Assembly: GCF_000153705.1 (NCBI RefSeq)
Contig: NZ_DS022272.1
Coordinates: forward strand, 1,557,839-1,621,838
Source: Fulvimarina pelagi HTCC2506
GTDB lineage: Bacteria > Pseudomonadota > Alphaproteobacteria > Rhizobiales > Rhizobiaceae
DNA: 64,000 nt
Reading direction: 5' to 3'
Each line of letters opens with the position of its first letter. Position 1 is the stretch's first letter. Positions 38,013 through 46,718 of the stretch are shown piece after piece. A model generated the notes under the pieces. It did not search any database and was not told the DNA's origin. It was given only the letters and a program-made list of their open reading frames with translations. The position numbers were made by a program, and so were the translations under genes.

Positions 38013-38939
38013 CTACCAGAGCGAGTAGCGGACGCCGGCCCTTATCGTGTGGCGTTCAAACCCGTCATCTTCGGCACTGAAGCCGAACTTCTGAGCGTCC
38101 ACGACGTCGTTGTCGAAGCTGTACATGTCCCCGCCATCGATGTTGAGATAACGGTAGCCGAGATCGAGCTTCAGGCTTTGCGACAAGTCGTAGGAAACGC
38201 CGCCCATCAGGGCGTAGGCGAAGCGCCAGGAACTTTCGCCTTTATATGACCCTGTGAAATCGGCAAAAGATGGGTCGCAGTCACTGCCGTCGTAGCTGCA
38301 GGACGCGCCGCCATCGACATCTTCGTAGTTGACCTGCGCCGCGCCGACACCGGCACCGACATACGGAGTGAAGCCGACATAGGTGCCGAGATCGGCATAA
38401 GCGTTCGCCATCAGGTCATAGGTCTGTACCGATCCGGAAAGGGAAGCGCGACAGTCGAGTTCGTCCGAGTCGAATGGGGGGTCGAAGGTGTTTCTGCCCA
38501 TTTCGTAGCAGCTGTCCAACCTGCGGCTGCCCCCATCGAAGTCCGTTTTGGCATAGCCGAACGTCACGTCTGTGCGCAGGAAGTCGGTCAGGCGATATCC
38601 GATACCAACCGAGAATTCAGCGGTCCCATCGAGGTCGAACGACGAATCGCCTCCACCAAAGTCCTCGTACTGATGGCGCGAGTAGCCGACGCCTGCCCGG
38701 TACTGATATTCATTGAAGTCCGGACGGTATTCTCGGTGGCTGGCATCGACATCCGACGAGAACGCGTAGCCAACATCGCCGCGCAGGTACCAGCCGTTGC
38801 CGATCTCGACCGGCTGCAGCTCGGGAGCCGCCTCGTAGATGGGCGTCGCATAGATCGGAGGCAGGTCTGCGGCGTTGGCCGTAGACAATGCGAGCACCGA
38901 TACGCCCGCGGCCACGGCCGCTCCCCATTTTTTAGTCAT
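38013..38939 (-). CDS. Outer-membrane beta-barrel protein (Omp25/Omp31-like)
   Basis: 308 aa. A signal peptide (about 1-23, ending STANAADLP) is followed by alternating short beta strands, ending in the aromatic C terminus VRYSLW typical of outer-membrane barrels. YLRGDVGYAFSSDVD, GVGYRL-like turns and TPYVGAGVGAAQVNYED are family-like. Four cysteines occur in two close pairs (SCYE…LDCR and SCSYDGSDCD), suggesting surface-loop disulfides, unusual for this family. The ATG at 38939 has AGGGG 9 nt upstream. A CtrA-type box lies 75 bp upstream. Confidence 0.88.
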   Translation of the reverse strand: MTKKWGAAVAAGVSVLALSTANAADLPPIYATPIYEAAPELQPVEIGNGWYLRGDVGYAFSSDVDASHREYRPDFNEYQYRAGVGYSRHQYEDFGGGDSSFDLDGTAEFSVGIGYRLTDFLRTDVTFGYAKTDFDGGSRRLDSCYEMGRNTFDPPFDSDELDCRASLSGSVQTYDLMANAYADLGTYVGFTPYVGAGVGAAQVNYEDVDGGASCSYDGSDCDPSFADFTGSYKGESSWRFAYALMGGVSYDLSQSLKLDLGYRYLNIDGGDMYSFDNDVVDAQKFGFSAEDDGFERHTIRAGVRYSLW

Positions 38940-39013
38940 AGCGGCTACCCCTGCTCGAAGGTGTTGCGTCGATCTCAAGATCGATCATTCGAGTGGACGA
39001 TGCCGTAAAAGCG

Positions 39014-39029
39014 TTAAGAGCCGCTTAAC
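39014..39029. promoter_or_regulatory. CtrA-type box between the porin gene and metX
   Basis: GTTAA-N7-TTAAC (39013-39029) matches the CtrA consensus perfectly on both strands, and a further TTAACC follows at 39038. It lies 75 bp upstream of the porin start and 156 bp upstream of metX. In Brucella, CtrA is reported to control Omp25-type proteins, so the porin is the likelier target. The same bases can form a 6-bp stem (GTTAAG/CTTAAC) before a T6 run, so a plus-strand terminator or attenuator is the main alternative. Confidence 0.5.
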
Positions 39030-39184
39030 CCTGTTTTTTAACCACGATTTCCGAGATCGACGCTGTGCGTTCGCGAAGGGTCCCTGTGGCCTCGAAATGC
39101 CGCAACTACGCGCAGCCGCGAGTGAGCTTCGACAGAACTTCCGATGTTTCCCCGAACGATGCGATACATTAGAGACGGGGCACA

Positions 39185-40399
39185 ATGGATGAGTTCGAAC
39201 CCGGCAGGACCATGAGTGCAATCGCCGTCGACGAGGAACTGACCCGCGCCGCGGGCAGCCGCGAGGCCTACGAGCCGTCGAGCCCCGTCGCCGAATTCGG
39301 CGCGAGCGAACCGCTGCGCCTCGACGCAGGGATCGATCTTGCTCCGTTCCGAATAGCCTACAACACCTATGGCGAGCTCAATGCAGACAAGTCGAACGCC
39401 ATCTTGATCTGCCATGCGTTGACCATGGATCATTATCCCGCGAGCCCATCGCCCACGACGGGCAAGCCGGGTTGGTGGTCGCCGCTGATCGGCGAAGGCA
39501 AACCGATCGACACCACGAAATTTTTCGTCATCTGTTCGAACGTCATCGGCGGATGCGGCGGCTCGACCGGACCGGCTTCGCTCGACGCGGCGTCCGGCGA
39601 TCCGTTCGGCCTGAACCTGCCAGTCATCACCGTGCGCGACATGGTGCGGGCACAGAAGATGCTGGTCGAGCGATTCGGTATCGACACCCTGTTCGCCGTC
39701 GTAGGCGGATCCATGGGCGGGATGCAGGTGCTGGAATGGACCGTGAGTTATCCGGATAAGGTCTTCGCGGCCGTTCCTATCGCTACCGGCGCCCGTCATT
39801 CGGCCCAGAACATCGCCTTCCACGAGATCGGCCGCCAAGCGGTAATGGCTGACCCGGAATGGCATGGCGGACGCTATTTCCAGAAGGGAAAGCGTCCCAC
39901 GAAGGGCCTCGCTGTCGCGCGGATGACAGCGCACGTCACATACCTCTCCGAGATGGCGCTCCACCGCAAGTTCGGTCGCAATCTTCAGGACCGAGACACG
40001 TTCGGCTACGGTTTCGACGCGGATTTCCAGATCGAGAGCTATCTCAGACATCAGGGCTCGACCTTCGTCGACCGGTTCGACGCGAACTCGTACCTCTACC
40101 TGACGCGCGCGATGGACTATTTCGATATCGCCGCCGACTTCCAGGGCCTTCTCGCCAATGCCTTCCAAGGGTCGAAGACGCGGTTCTGCCTGATCTCGTT
40201 CTCCTCAGACTGGCTGTTTCCGACTGCCGAGAGCCGCGAGATCGTGCACGCCCTGAACGCAGCAGCAGCCTCGGTCTCTTTCGTCGAAGTCGAGACCGAT
40301 AAGGGCCATGACGCCTTCCTGCTCGACGAGCCGGATTTCTACCGGGCAATGGATGGGTTCCTGTCCTCGGCGGCGCGCGCGCGAGGGCTTTGCGAGTGA
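39185..40399 (+). CDS. metX: Homoserine O-acetyltransferase (MetX)
   Basis: 404-aa alpha/beta hydrolase-fold enzyme activating homoserine for methionine synthesis. The nucleophile elbow is in [14 protein letters not shown] (about 175-188), with the oxyanion-region CHALTMDHY earlier. The acid and base of the triad are in [11 protein letters not shown] and [11 protein letters not shown] near the C terminus. The ATG at 39185 is used; a second ATG at 39212 with GGCAGGACC upstream could be the true start. It overlaps metW by 4 bp. I looked for a SAM-II riboswitch upstream and did not find one. Some MetX relatives use succinyl-CoA, so acyl specificity is an inference. Confidence 0.93.
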   Translation: MDEFEPGRTMSAIAVDEELTRAAGSREAYEPSSPVAEFGASEPLRLDAGIDLAPFRIAYNTYGELNADKSNAILICHALTMDHYPASPSPTTGKPGWWSPLIGEGKPIDTTKFFVICSNVIGGCGGSTGPASLDAASGDPFGLNLPVITVRDMVRAQKMLVERFGIDTLFAVVGGSMGGMQVLEWTVSYPDKVFAAVPIATGARHSAQNIAFHEIGRQAVMADPEWHGGRYFQKGKRPTKGLAVARMTAHVTYLSEMALHRKFGRNLQDRDTFGYGFDADFQIESYLRHQGSTFVDRFDANSYLYLTRAMDYFDIAADFQGLLANAFQGSKTRFCLISFSSDWLFPTAESREIVHALNAAAASVSFVEVETDKGHDAFLLDEPDFYRAMDGFLSSAARARGLCE

Positions 40400-41052
40400 G
40401 CACGATCGATCTTTCCGGCACCGCGACATCGGCGACGGTCACCGCGCCGCCCAGCGCACGCGTCGACCTCGACATCATCGCCGAACTGGTGATCCCCGGC
40501 AGCCGCGTCCTCGACGTCGGCTGCGGCGACGGCTCGCTGCTGCAGCTCCTGGAAGCGCGCCGCCAGGTGGACGGGCGTGGGGTCGAACTCTCACAGGCCG
40601 GCGTGAACGATTGCGTGGCCCGCGGGCTTTCGGTCATCCAGGGCGATGCGGACCGGGACCTCGTCTACTATTCCGACCAGTCTTTCGACTACGTGATCCT
40701 GTCGCAGACCATCCAGGCGACGCGAAACCCGAGGGGAGTGCTCACCCAGATGCTGCGGATCGGCAAACGCGCGATTGTCTCGTTTCCGAATTTCGGCCAC
40801 ATCGCCGTGCGCGCGGCGCTGATGTTCCGGGGCCGCATGCCGCAGACGAAGAACCTTCCGCAACCCTGGTACGACAGCCCGAACATCCATTATTGCACGA
40901 TCCGCGACTTCGTCGCGCTTGCCCAGGAGATCGGCGCCGAAGTCGAGACGGCGCAGGCAATCAACGCGACCGGCCAGAAGATGGCGATGGCGATGCCCTG
41001 GTCGTTCTGGAACCTGTTCGGCCAGCAGGCGGTCTTCGTCCTCAGGAAGTAG
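40396..41052 (+). CDS. metW: Methionine biosynthesis protein MetW
   Basis: 218-aa SAM-methyltransferase-fold protein. The motif [16 protein letters not shown] is at about residues 36-50, [16 protein letters not shown] near 65, and [20 protein letters not shown] near 100-118 are typical. MetW works with MetX in methionine synthesis in many proteobacteria; how is not fully settled. GTG start overlapping the metX stop (GTGA), so the two are coupled. The frame could be extended 2 codons to a TTG at 40390. Confidence 0.93.
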   Translation: MSTIDLSGTATSATVTAPPSARVDLDIIAELVIPGSRVLDVGCGDGSLLQLLEARRQVDGRGVELSQAGVNDCVARGLSVIQGDADRDLVYYSDQSFDYVILSQTIQATRNPRGVLTQMLRIGKRAIVSFPNFGHIAVRAALMFRGRMPQTKNLPQPWYDSPNIHYCTIRDFVALAQEIGAEVETAQAINATGQKMAMAMPWSFWNLFGQQAVFVLRK

Positions 41053-41213
41053 GTGATACCCGCCCGCCTTCCGCGCCGGCGGCGCCTTGGAATAGTCGCC
41101 TCAGGTTTACCTATCGCAGAGAATGTGGCGCGGCACAGCTCTTCGACCTTTTCGATACCGAGTTTGATACACGGGGCGAGATCGGCCTGCAGCCACTAAC
41201 GTCACATAGATAG

Positions 41214-41477
41214 ACCCTGGTCGTCACCCACGATTGCGGCGCGACGCACTGCTGTACCTCCATCGTGCTCTTCCGGAAATGGGATGGCGGCCAGTGGGCT
41301 GCGGTCTTCGAGAGTCTCTGCTCCGGCGAGGGCATGTCCTGGTTCGGATGGTTTGTGTTCGAACGAAGCGGCGATACGCTTCGGCGGACCGACTGGTTGA
41401 GCGATCCGGCCCAGGCGCTGTCATCGCCTCGTTTCTCTGAATTCAAGCGCTGCTCGGGCGAGCCCTCGAACCGTTAG
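41214..41477 (+). pseudogene. Start-less fragment resembling a DUF5412-type protein
   Basis: A frame with no ATG begins right after a TAG at 41211-41213 and runs 87 codons to TAG at 41475-41477. The first residues read TLVVTHDCGATHCCTSIVLF, close to the DCGATT-plus-beta-strand pattern seen in DUF5412-like proteins. It continues with a tryptophan-rich part (KWDGGQWAAVFES; MSWFGWFVFE). With no initiation signal it looks like the C-terminal remnant of a broken gene; a GTG at 41265 could give 70 residues. The call is tentative. Confidence 0.35.
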
Positions 41478-41517
41478 CGTGTTGCCTCTGCAGCGATAAC
41501 GGGGCAACACGTCTCTC

Positions 41518-42882
41518 GTGTCACTCAAAGCCCGCCTCGCCCTGACGCTCGCCATTGCCTTCGTCGCCATCATCGCGATCGGCGGCCTGCTGACCTATGA
41601 GCAGTCCCGCGATTCGATTGCCGCGGAATTGAGGGCGGCCGAGACAAGTGCCGCCAACCGGGTCGCGCAGCTGATCGCAGAATTGCCAGCAACGCGCGAT
41701 ATTCCAGGAAAGTTGCAGGGCTTCATCCGCTCGCACAACGGCGATCGCGATGTACGCATGATGCTGATCGATTCGCGCGGCGAGATTCGCGCTTCGTCCC
41801 AGCCGGCAGAAGTCTATCGCGGCCTCCCGCAATGGTTCGTCACCCTGCTCTCGCCTCCGCAGCCGACCCGGATAATTCCGCTGAGCGGGCTCGCAGCTCC
41901 GGTGGTCGCAGTCGTCGTCTCGATCGATCCGCGCAACGAAATCGCCGAGACCTGGAGCGATGCGATCAACGTCGTCGCCATCCTCGTCGCCTTCATTCTC
42001 GTGACCTTCGCCGCGATCTGGCTCGTGGTCGATCATTCGCTGAAGCCGCTTCATTCGATCCGCATGGCGCATGAGCGCATCGGTGCCGGCGAGACCGCGG
42101 TTCAAATCGAGCCGAAGGGACCGCCTGAACTTCGCGACCTCGCAAGAGGCCTGAACCAGATGGCCGACCGGCTCGGCGAGGCCTCGCTTGCAAACCGGAG
42201 GCTTTCCGAACAGCTGCAACGGTTGCAGGACGAGGAGCGCGCGGCGCTTGCGCGCGACCTTCACGACGACGTCGGTCCGCTCCTGTTCGCCATCGATGTC
42301 GAGGCCGGCGCAATCGCTCGAAAGCTCCTGAAAGACGAAGAGAGCGGTGCCGCCGAGCGTGCAAACGTCATCAAGCAGAATGCGGCGCAGGCGCGAAAGG
42401 CGGTTCGGCGCATCCTGACCGAATTGAGACCGGGCGTCATGCCCGGTCTTGGTCTGAAGGCAGCGCTCGAAGAACATCTCGCAACGCTCGGCCAGCGCCA
42501 CCCGAACGTCACTTTCAAGATCGAGGCAGAAGACGCGACCTACCCGGCGCCGGTGGAAACCACTATGTTCAGGGCAATTCGCGAGGCCGTTAACAACGCC
42601 TTGAAGCACGGGCTACCGACAAGGATCTCCGTCAAGGTCGCGGAACGGGACGGCAACCTGACCTTCAATGTACGCGACGACGGCGGAGGTTTTGCCGACG
42701 GCAAGCAGAAAAGCGGCTTCGGCATCATCGGTATGCGGGAGCGCCTGGAGTCGGCCGGTGGGGCCTTGAAGATCGACGAAGTGCTTCTTCCCGCTGGCGT
42801 TCGTGTAGAAGGTCGCATACCTCTCTCGCGCAGAGCCGAACTGGCGACAGCGGATGGGAATGCGATGGAGCGTGAGACGTGA
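41518..42882 (+). CDS. NarL-type sensor histidine kinase (HAMP, HisKA_3, HATPase)
   Basis: 454-aa inner-membrane kinase. First helix about 8-27, a periplasmic sensor of about 125 residues without a recognised fold, second helix about 152-173, HAMP about 175-228. The HisKA_3 dimerisation domain has the phospho-acceptor His249 in ARDLHDDVG, and the ATPase domain (about 335-440) has NNALKHG, NVRDDGGGF and GFGIIGMRERL. GTG start. It overlaps the response-regulator gene by 4 bp. Placed just upstream of the beta-propeller/ABC genes, it is the likely sensor for that cluster. Confidence 0.92.
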   Translation: MSLKARLALTLAIAFVAIIAIGGLLTYEQSRDSIAAELRAAETSAANRVAQLIAELPATRDIPGKLQGFIRSHNGDRDVRMMLIDSRGEIRASSQPAEVYRGLPQWFVTLLSPPQPTRIIPLSGLAAPVVAVVVSIDPRNEIAETWSDAINVVAILVAFILVTFAAIWLVVDHSLKPLHSIRMAHERIGAGETAVQIEPKGPPELRDLARGLNQMADRLGEASLANRRLSEQLQRLQDEERAALARDLHDDVGPLLFAIDVEAGAIARKLLKDEESGAAERANVIKQNAAQARKAVRRILTELRPGVMPGLGLKAALEEHLATLGQRHPNVTFKIEAEDATYPAPVETTMFRAIREAVNNALKHGLPTRISVKVAERDGNLTFNVRDDGGGFADGKQKSGFGIIGMRERLESAGGALKIDEVLLPAGVRVEGRIPLSRRAELATADGNAMERET

Positions 42883-43520
42883 AGATCCTGATCGTCGACG
42901 ATCACACGGTGGTGCGAGACGGCGTCAAGCGCCTCGTCGATACGCTGGGCGTTTCGGAATTCGGCGAGGCGGAGACGCCGTCGGAGGCGTTGAACGAGTT
43001 CCGTCGGCTGCGGCCCGACATCACCGTTCTCGACATCAACCTGAAGAACGGCAGCGGACTGGAGGTGCTGAGGCGGCTGAAGGCGGATACGCCTGCAGCA
43101 AAGATCGTCGTCTTTTCGATGTATTCCGACATTGCGTACGCGGCCTCTGCTCGGCGCGAGGGGGCGCTCGGCTATGTTGCGAAGAGCGCGCCGTCCGATG
43201 AGCTTCTCGTTGCGATCGAGAAGGCCTTGGAGGGAAAGACCTACACCGACACGGAGACGGCGGCGCTGATGAGCGAGCAACCGCAGAATGCGGGGCTTGA
43301 TCTGCTATCACGGCGCGAGCTGCAGATTCTGCAGATGCTCGGCGAAGGCAATAGCCTGTCGGAGATCGCCGACGGGCTCGGCATTGCCTATAAGACAGCC
43401 GCCAACACCGCGACGAAGCTGAAGGAAAAGCTCGGCCTTGATCGGACCGCAGATCTCGTGCGTTTCGCCCTCGAAACTCGGGGCGGACGGATGCTCGCGG
43501 AGCGAACCGCGGAAGAATAA
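42879..43520 (+). CDS. NarL/FixJ-family response regulator
   Basis: 213 aa. Receiver domain (about 1-120) with acidic pocket IVDDH, phospho-acceptor Asp52 in TVLDINLK and the conserved Lys in VAKSAP. The LuxR-type helix-turn-helix (about 145-205) reads LSRRELQILQMLGEGNSLSE and continues IADGLGIAYKTAANT. The pair with the upstream kinase (ATGA overlap) is a complete two-component system. Its target promoter is probably in the 220 bp before 43740, where I found no obvious operator repeat. Confidence 0.93.
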   Translation: MKILIVDDHTVVRDGVKRLVDTLGVSEFGEAETPSEALNEFRRLRPDITVLDINLKNGSGLEVLRRLKADTPAAKIVVFSMYSDIAYAASARREGALGYVAKSAPSDELLVAIEKALEGKTYTDTETAALMSEQPQNAGLDLLSRRELQILQMLGEGNSLSEIADGLGIAYKTAANTATKLKEKLGLDRTADLVRFALETRGGRMLAERTAEE

Positions 43521-43739
43521 CGGAGAATTCGGGTTCTTTCTTCACGTGGAGGCGTGAAGCCGGGAAGTAGTCCCGTTGCCGCAAAACCGGCTGCGACACA
43601 TCCTACCCCCGGCCGCTGCCGATCCTTGCGTCTCCCAAAGGTGCGAAGGACGGTGGCGGCCGGTCCTTCGGGAATGCGCTGTGCAATCGCGAAGGTTTCC
43701 GTTTCACCCAAGATCTCATTGTTGGAGGACAGACAGATC

Positions 43740-44012
43740 ATGATGAAACGCCTTCTTCTTGCTTCCCTTTTCGCAGCCGGCTCAACGATGGCTTTCGCCC
43801 AGGACGGTGATGATACCGTCGAGGAAATGGCCTCCGAGGAAGAAACACAAATGGTGCAGGAGACCCTGTCGAAGATTGGGTGTGAAGCGTCGAGCGTCGA
43901 AAAGGAGAGCGACAATCTCTTCGAGGTGGACGACGCGACCTGCGAAATCGGTCAGTACGATATCAAGCTCGATGGTGAATACCGGATCACGGTGATGTCC
44001 ATCGACGAGTGA
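43740..44012 (+). CDS. Small secreted PepSY-like protein
   Basis: 90 aa. Signal peptide about 1-21 (…GSTMAFAQDG), then an acidic mature part of about 69 residues. The fold pattern, a helix ETLSKIGCEA followed by strands NLFEVDDATCE and QYDIKLDGEYRITVMSID, is that of a PepSY/PepSY-like domain. Two cysteines may form a disulfide. GGAGG lies 11 nt before the ATG; a second ATG follows directly. It opens the exported part of the cluster. Role unknown; such domains often inhibit or bind partner proteins. Confidence 0.65.
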   Translation: MMKRLLLASLFAAGSTMAFAQDGDDTVEEMASEEETQMVQETLSKIGCEASSVEKESDNLFEVDDATCEIGQYDIKLDGEYRITVMSIDE

Positions 44013-44030
44013 GCCGAGCTTGCGGAACGA

Positions 44031-44058
44031 GCGCGGCCCGTTTCTTCACGGGTCGCGC
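44031..44058 (+). terminator. Intercistronic hairpin after the PepSY-like gene
   Basis: GCGCGGCCCGT (44031-44041) pairs with ACGGGTCGCGC (44048-44058) around TTCTTC, 11 pairs with one G-T. There is no T tract directly after, so it is more likely an attenuator or an RNA-processing/stability element than a full terminator. Confidence 0.45.
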
Positions 44059-44122
44059 CGATTTCCGGACTTTGAATTTATTTCTCGGAACGCAAGCGCG
44101 TGCCGATCCCAAGGGAGGACCG

Positions 44123-45100
44123 ATGAAGAACCTTTTGGTTTCCAGTGCAATCGCCGGCGCGTTGATGCTCGCTGGAACGCCCGCCTTCGCCTACAAGATT
44201 TTCGTCTCGAACGAACGGGGCAACGACATCACGGTTCTCGACTCGGAGAACTTTGAGGTGATCGACACCTTCGACGTTGGCCAACGTCCCCGTGGCATTG
44301 CGGTGAGCCCGGACGGCAAGAGCCTTTACGTCTGCACCTCCGACGACGACATCATCAAGGAATTCTCGACCGAGACTTACGAGTTCATCCGGACACTGCC
44401 TTCGGGACCAGACCCCGAACTCCTGGTCGTGTCTCCCGACGGGACGCGTCTTTACGCGGCGAACGAGGACGACAATCTCGTCACGATCATCAATCTGGAG
44501 ACCGGTGCGCGTGTCGTCGAGGTTCCGGTGGGCGTCGAACCGGAGGGCATGGGCATCTCGCCGGACGGTCAGACGGTCGTGAACACGTCGGAAACGACGA
44601 ACATGGCCCACTTCATCGACAAGGACTCCCAGCAGATCACGGCGAACGTGCTCGTCGATTCCCGGCCGCGCTTTGCGCAGTACAAGGCAGACGGCTCGGA
44701 AATCTGGGTCTCTGCCGAGATCGGCGGCACGGTATCGGTGATCGATGCCGAGTCGAAGCAGATCAAGGAAAAGATCACCTTCGAGATCCAGGGCATCCGC
44801 TCCGAGGCGATCCAGCCGGTCGGCGTGCGCATCACGCCGGATGACGCCAAGGCCTATGTCGCGCTCGGGCCCGCCAACCGCGTCGCCGTCGTGGACGCCA
44901 ACACCTACGAGGTGCTGGACTATCTGCTCGTTGGCCAGCGCGTCTGGCAGCTCGCCTTCTCGCCCGATGCCGAGCACCTCTTCACCACCAACGGCATCTC
45001 GAACGACATCTCGATCGTCGACGTGTCCGAGGACGAGGTGATCAAATCGGTGCAGGTCGGGCAACAGCCCTGGGGTGTCGCCGTCGCGGACGTCGACTGA
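44123..45100 (+). CDS. YVTN-type periplasmic beta-propeller protein (PQQ-catabolism-associated type)
   Basis: 325 aa. Signal peptide about 1-23 (…GTPAFA), then seven YVTN-like blades, each with the pattern D-x-x-(S/T)-x-x-V followed by VGQRPRGIAVSPDGKSLYV. Examples near residues 47, 90, 133, 175, 225, 268 and 305. The whole-length match in pattern is to the beta-propeller protein found beside PQQ-dependent alcohol dehydrogenases (TIGR03866). Its partner is not known. GGGAGG before the ATG at 44123. The next gene follows after 50 bp. Confidence 0.85.
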   Translation: MKNLLVSSAIAGALMLAGTPAFAYKIFVSNERGNDITVLDSENFEVIDTFDVGQRPRGIAVSPDGKSLYVCTSDDDIIKEFSTETYEFIRTLPSGPDPELLVVSPDGTRLYAANEDDNLVTIINLETGARVVEVPVGVEPEGMGISPDGQTVVNTSETTNMAHFIDKDSQQITANVLVDSRPRFAQYKADGSEIWVSAEIGGTVSVIDAESKQIKEKITFEIQGIRSEAIQPVGVRITPDDAKAYVALGPANRVAVVDANTYEVLDYLLVGQRVWQLAFSPDAEHLFTTNGISNDISIVDVSEDEVIKSVQVGQQPWGVAVADVD

Positions 45101-45150
45101 CACCGGCCCTTCTCCCCACGATAATCGCAAAGCAGCAGACTGGAGGAATT

Positions 45151-45849
45151 ATGCTGAACACCAAACTCTGGCTCGCCCTCATGGCATCGAGCCTCATCCT
45201 GGCGCCTGCGGCCCATGCCCAGGATGACGGCTCCGGCTCGGCCGAAAGCACGATGGAAGCGGGTGCCACGGACGACGCGGCCGCACCGGCGGACGACGCC
45301 GATGACGACGACGCAATGTCCGGCGAAGCCGCCGGCATGGACGATGACGACGATGATGATGACGACGATGACGATGACGTCGCATCCGGCGAGATGGTGC
45401 CGCCGGCGAGCGAACTAAACATCGCGCCGGGCTCGGAGGCCATGCCGGCCGCCGCCCTCAACGGCGACCAGATCGGTTTGCCGCCAGTCTCGCTCTCCTC
45501 GCAGATCATCACACCGCTCGTCATCGGCCAGGGCGGCGAGCCCTATGCGGTCAGTGCCAAGGACTTCGTGCTGCGCGCGGGCCAGCCTTATCGCTGGGAC
45601 ATCGTGTCCGAGGGCGGCGTCGAGTATAAGTGGCATGCGCCGGACTTCTTTCGGAACACCTGGATGAACCAGATCGTCGTCGAGGATCGCGAGATCCACA
45701 TGGACGGCTCGCCGGCATGGCTCGAGTTCGATACCCAGGGGCCGATCACGGTTCAGTTCCAGACCATTCGCCCCGGGCGCTACGAATGGTATGTCGACGG
45801 CCTCGCCGAGGAACAGGACATGAAAGGCACGATTACCGTCGTCCCGTAA
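45151..45849 (+). CDS. Secreted cupredoxin-like protein with an Asp-rich tract
   Basis: 232 aa. Signal peptide about 1-24 (…APAAHAQ). Residues about 25-80 are very acidic, including an unbroken run of 13 aspartates near 65-77. The C-terminal domain (about 115-232) has a cupredoxin-like strand pattern (FVLRAGQPYRWDI; YKWHAPDFFRNTW; GRYEWYVDG) and ends MKGTITVVP. The Cys and second His expected of a blue-copper site are absent, so it is probably not an electron carrier. The Asp tract could bind Ca2+ or other hard cations; inference. TGGAGGA before the ATG. A hairpin follows. Confidence 0.75.
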   Translation: MLNTKLWLALMASSLILAPAAHAQDDGSGSAESTMEAGATDDAAAPADDADDDDAMSGEAAGMDDDDDDDDDDDDDVASGEMVPPASELNIAPGSEAMPAAALNGDQIGLPPVSLSSQIITPLVIGQGGEPYAVSAKDFVLRAGQPYRWDIVSEGGVEYKWHAPDFFRNTWMNQIVVEDREIHMDGSPAWLEFDTQGPITVQFQTIRPGRYEWYVDGLAEEQDMKGTITVVP

Positions 45850-45873
45850 GCCCTCGCTGACACAACGCTTTTA

Positions 45874-45900
45874 GAAACGGCGCGCGATCCGCGCCGTTTC
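45874..45900 (+). terminator. Perfect 11-bp hairpin before the ABC ATPase gene
   Basis: GAAACGGCGCG and CGCGCCGTTTC form a perfect stem around CGATC. It lies 25 bp after the cupredoxin-like gene and 21 bp before the ATPase TTG start. The strand ends in TTTC without a longer T tract, so partial termination or mRNA stabilisation of the upstream part are both possible. It could uncouple expression of secreted proteins from the transporter. Confidence 0.5.
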
Positions 45901-45920
45901 CGCATTGGGAGGCATATCGC

Positions 45921-46718
45921 TTGGCCCCATCGGCTGACGTTTCGAAGAGGTCTGCGCCGTTCGCTCTCGACGTGGACGGCGTCAGCCATTCTTACGGCGC
46001 GCGCAAGGCGCTGGACGATGTTTCGTTCACCGTGCCGCAGGGCTCGTTCACCGCTTTGCTCGGTCCGAACGGAGCCGGAAAGTCGACGCTCTTCTCGCTG
46101 ATCACGCGCCTTTTCAATACGCGCTCTGGCGAGATCCGCATTCTCGGCTTCCCGTTGCGCCAAAAGCCCACGGAGGCGCTCCGGCGTCTTGGGGTCGTCT
46201 TCCAGGCGCGCACGCTCGATCTCGACCTTTCGATCAGGCAGAACCTTACCTATCACGCCGCGCTTCACGGGATCGGCCGCAAGGCCGCCGAACAGCGCAT
46301 CGGCGAGATTCTGAAGAATTCCGAACTCTCCGAACGCCTCAGCGAGAAAGCGCGTAATCTTTCCGGTGGCCAGCTGCGCCGCATCGAGATCGTCCGCGCC
46401 TTCATGCACCGCCCGCGCCTCATCCTGCTCGATGAACCGACGACGGGCCTTGACATCAAGTCGCGCGCCGAAATCGTTTCCGAAGTTCGCCGGTTGGTCG
46501 AAGAGGAGAACGTGTCGGTGCTCTGGGCAACCCATCTGATTGACGAAATCGACGCGTCGGACCGGGTCGTCGTCCTGCATCGCGGCACCGTACTGGCGGA
46601 AGGCTCCGTCGAGGACGTGACCGAAGCCGAGAATGCCGAGTCGATTCATGAAGCCTTCACCCGCCTGACCGGGCTTGCTCGGCCGGATCAACCCAAGCAG
46701 GTGGAAACGCTAGCATGA
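45921..46718 (+). CDS. ABC transporter ATP-binding protein (PQQ-alcohol-dehydrogenase-associated type)
   Basis: 265 aa. Walker A GPNGAGKSTLF (about 47-57), Q-loop VVFQART, signature LSGGQLRRIEI (about 149-159), Walker B LILLDEPTTGLD and the H-loop ATHLIDE. The whole resembles DrrA/NodI-like export ATPases; with the adjacent propeller it matches the TIGR03864 family linked to PQQ-dependent alcohol oxidation. TTG start with GGGAGG upstream, which should lower translation. It overlaps the permease by 4 bp. Confidence 0.88.
   Translation: MAPSADVSKRSAPFALDVDGVSHSYGARKALDDVSFTVPQGSFTALLGPNGAGKSTLFSLITRLFNTRSGEIRILGFPLRQKPTEALRRLGVVFQARTLDLDLSIRQNLTYHAALHGIGRKAAEQRIGEILKNSELSERLSEKARNLSGGQLRRIEIVRAFMHRPRLILLDEPTTGLDIKSRAEIVSEVRRLVEEENVSVLWATHLIDEIDASDRVVVLHRGTVLAEGSVEDVTEAENAESIHEAFTRLTGLARPDQPKQVETLA

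Noticed and set aside
39040-39184. SAM-II riboswitch upstream of metX
   Set aside because: The usual conserved pseudoknot sequence pieces are not recognisable in this interval, although this is a typical place for one.
45340-45385. GAC/GAT run as a tandem DNA repeat or CRISPR-like array
   Set aside because: It encodes a continuous Asp tract in a well-supported secreted protein; there are no spacers or palindromic repeats.
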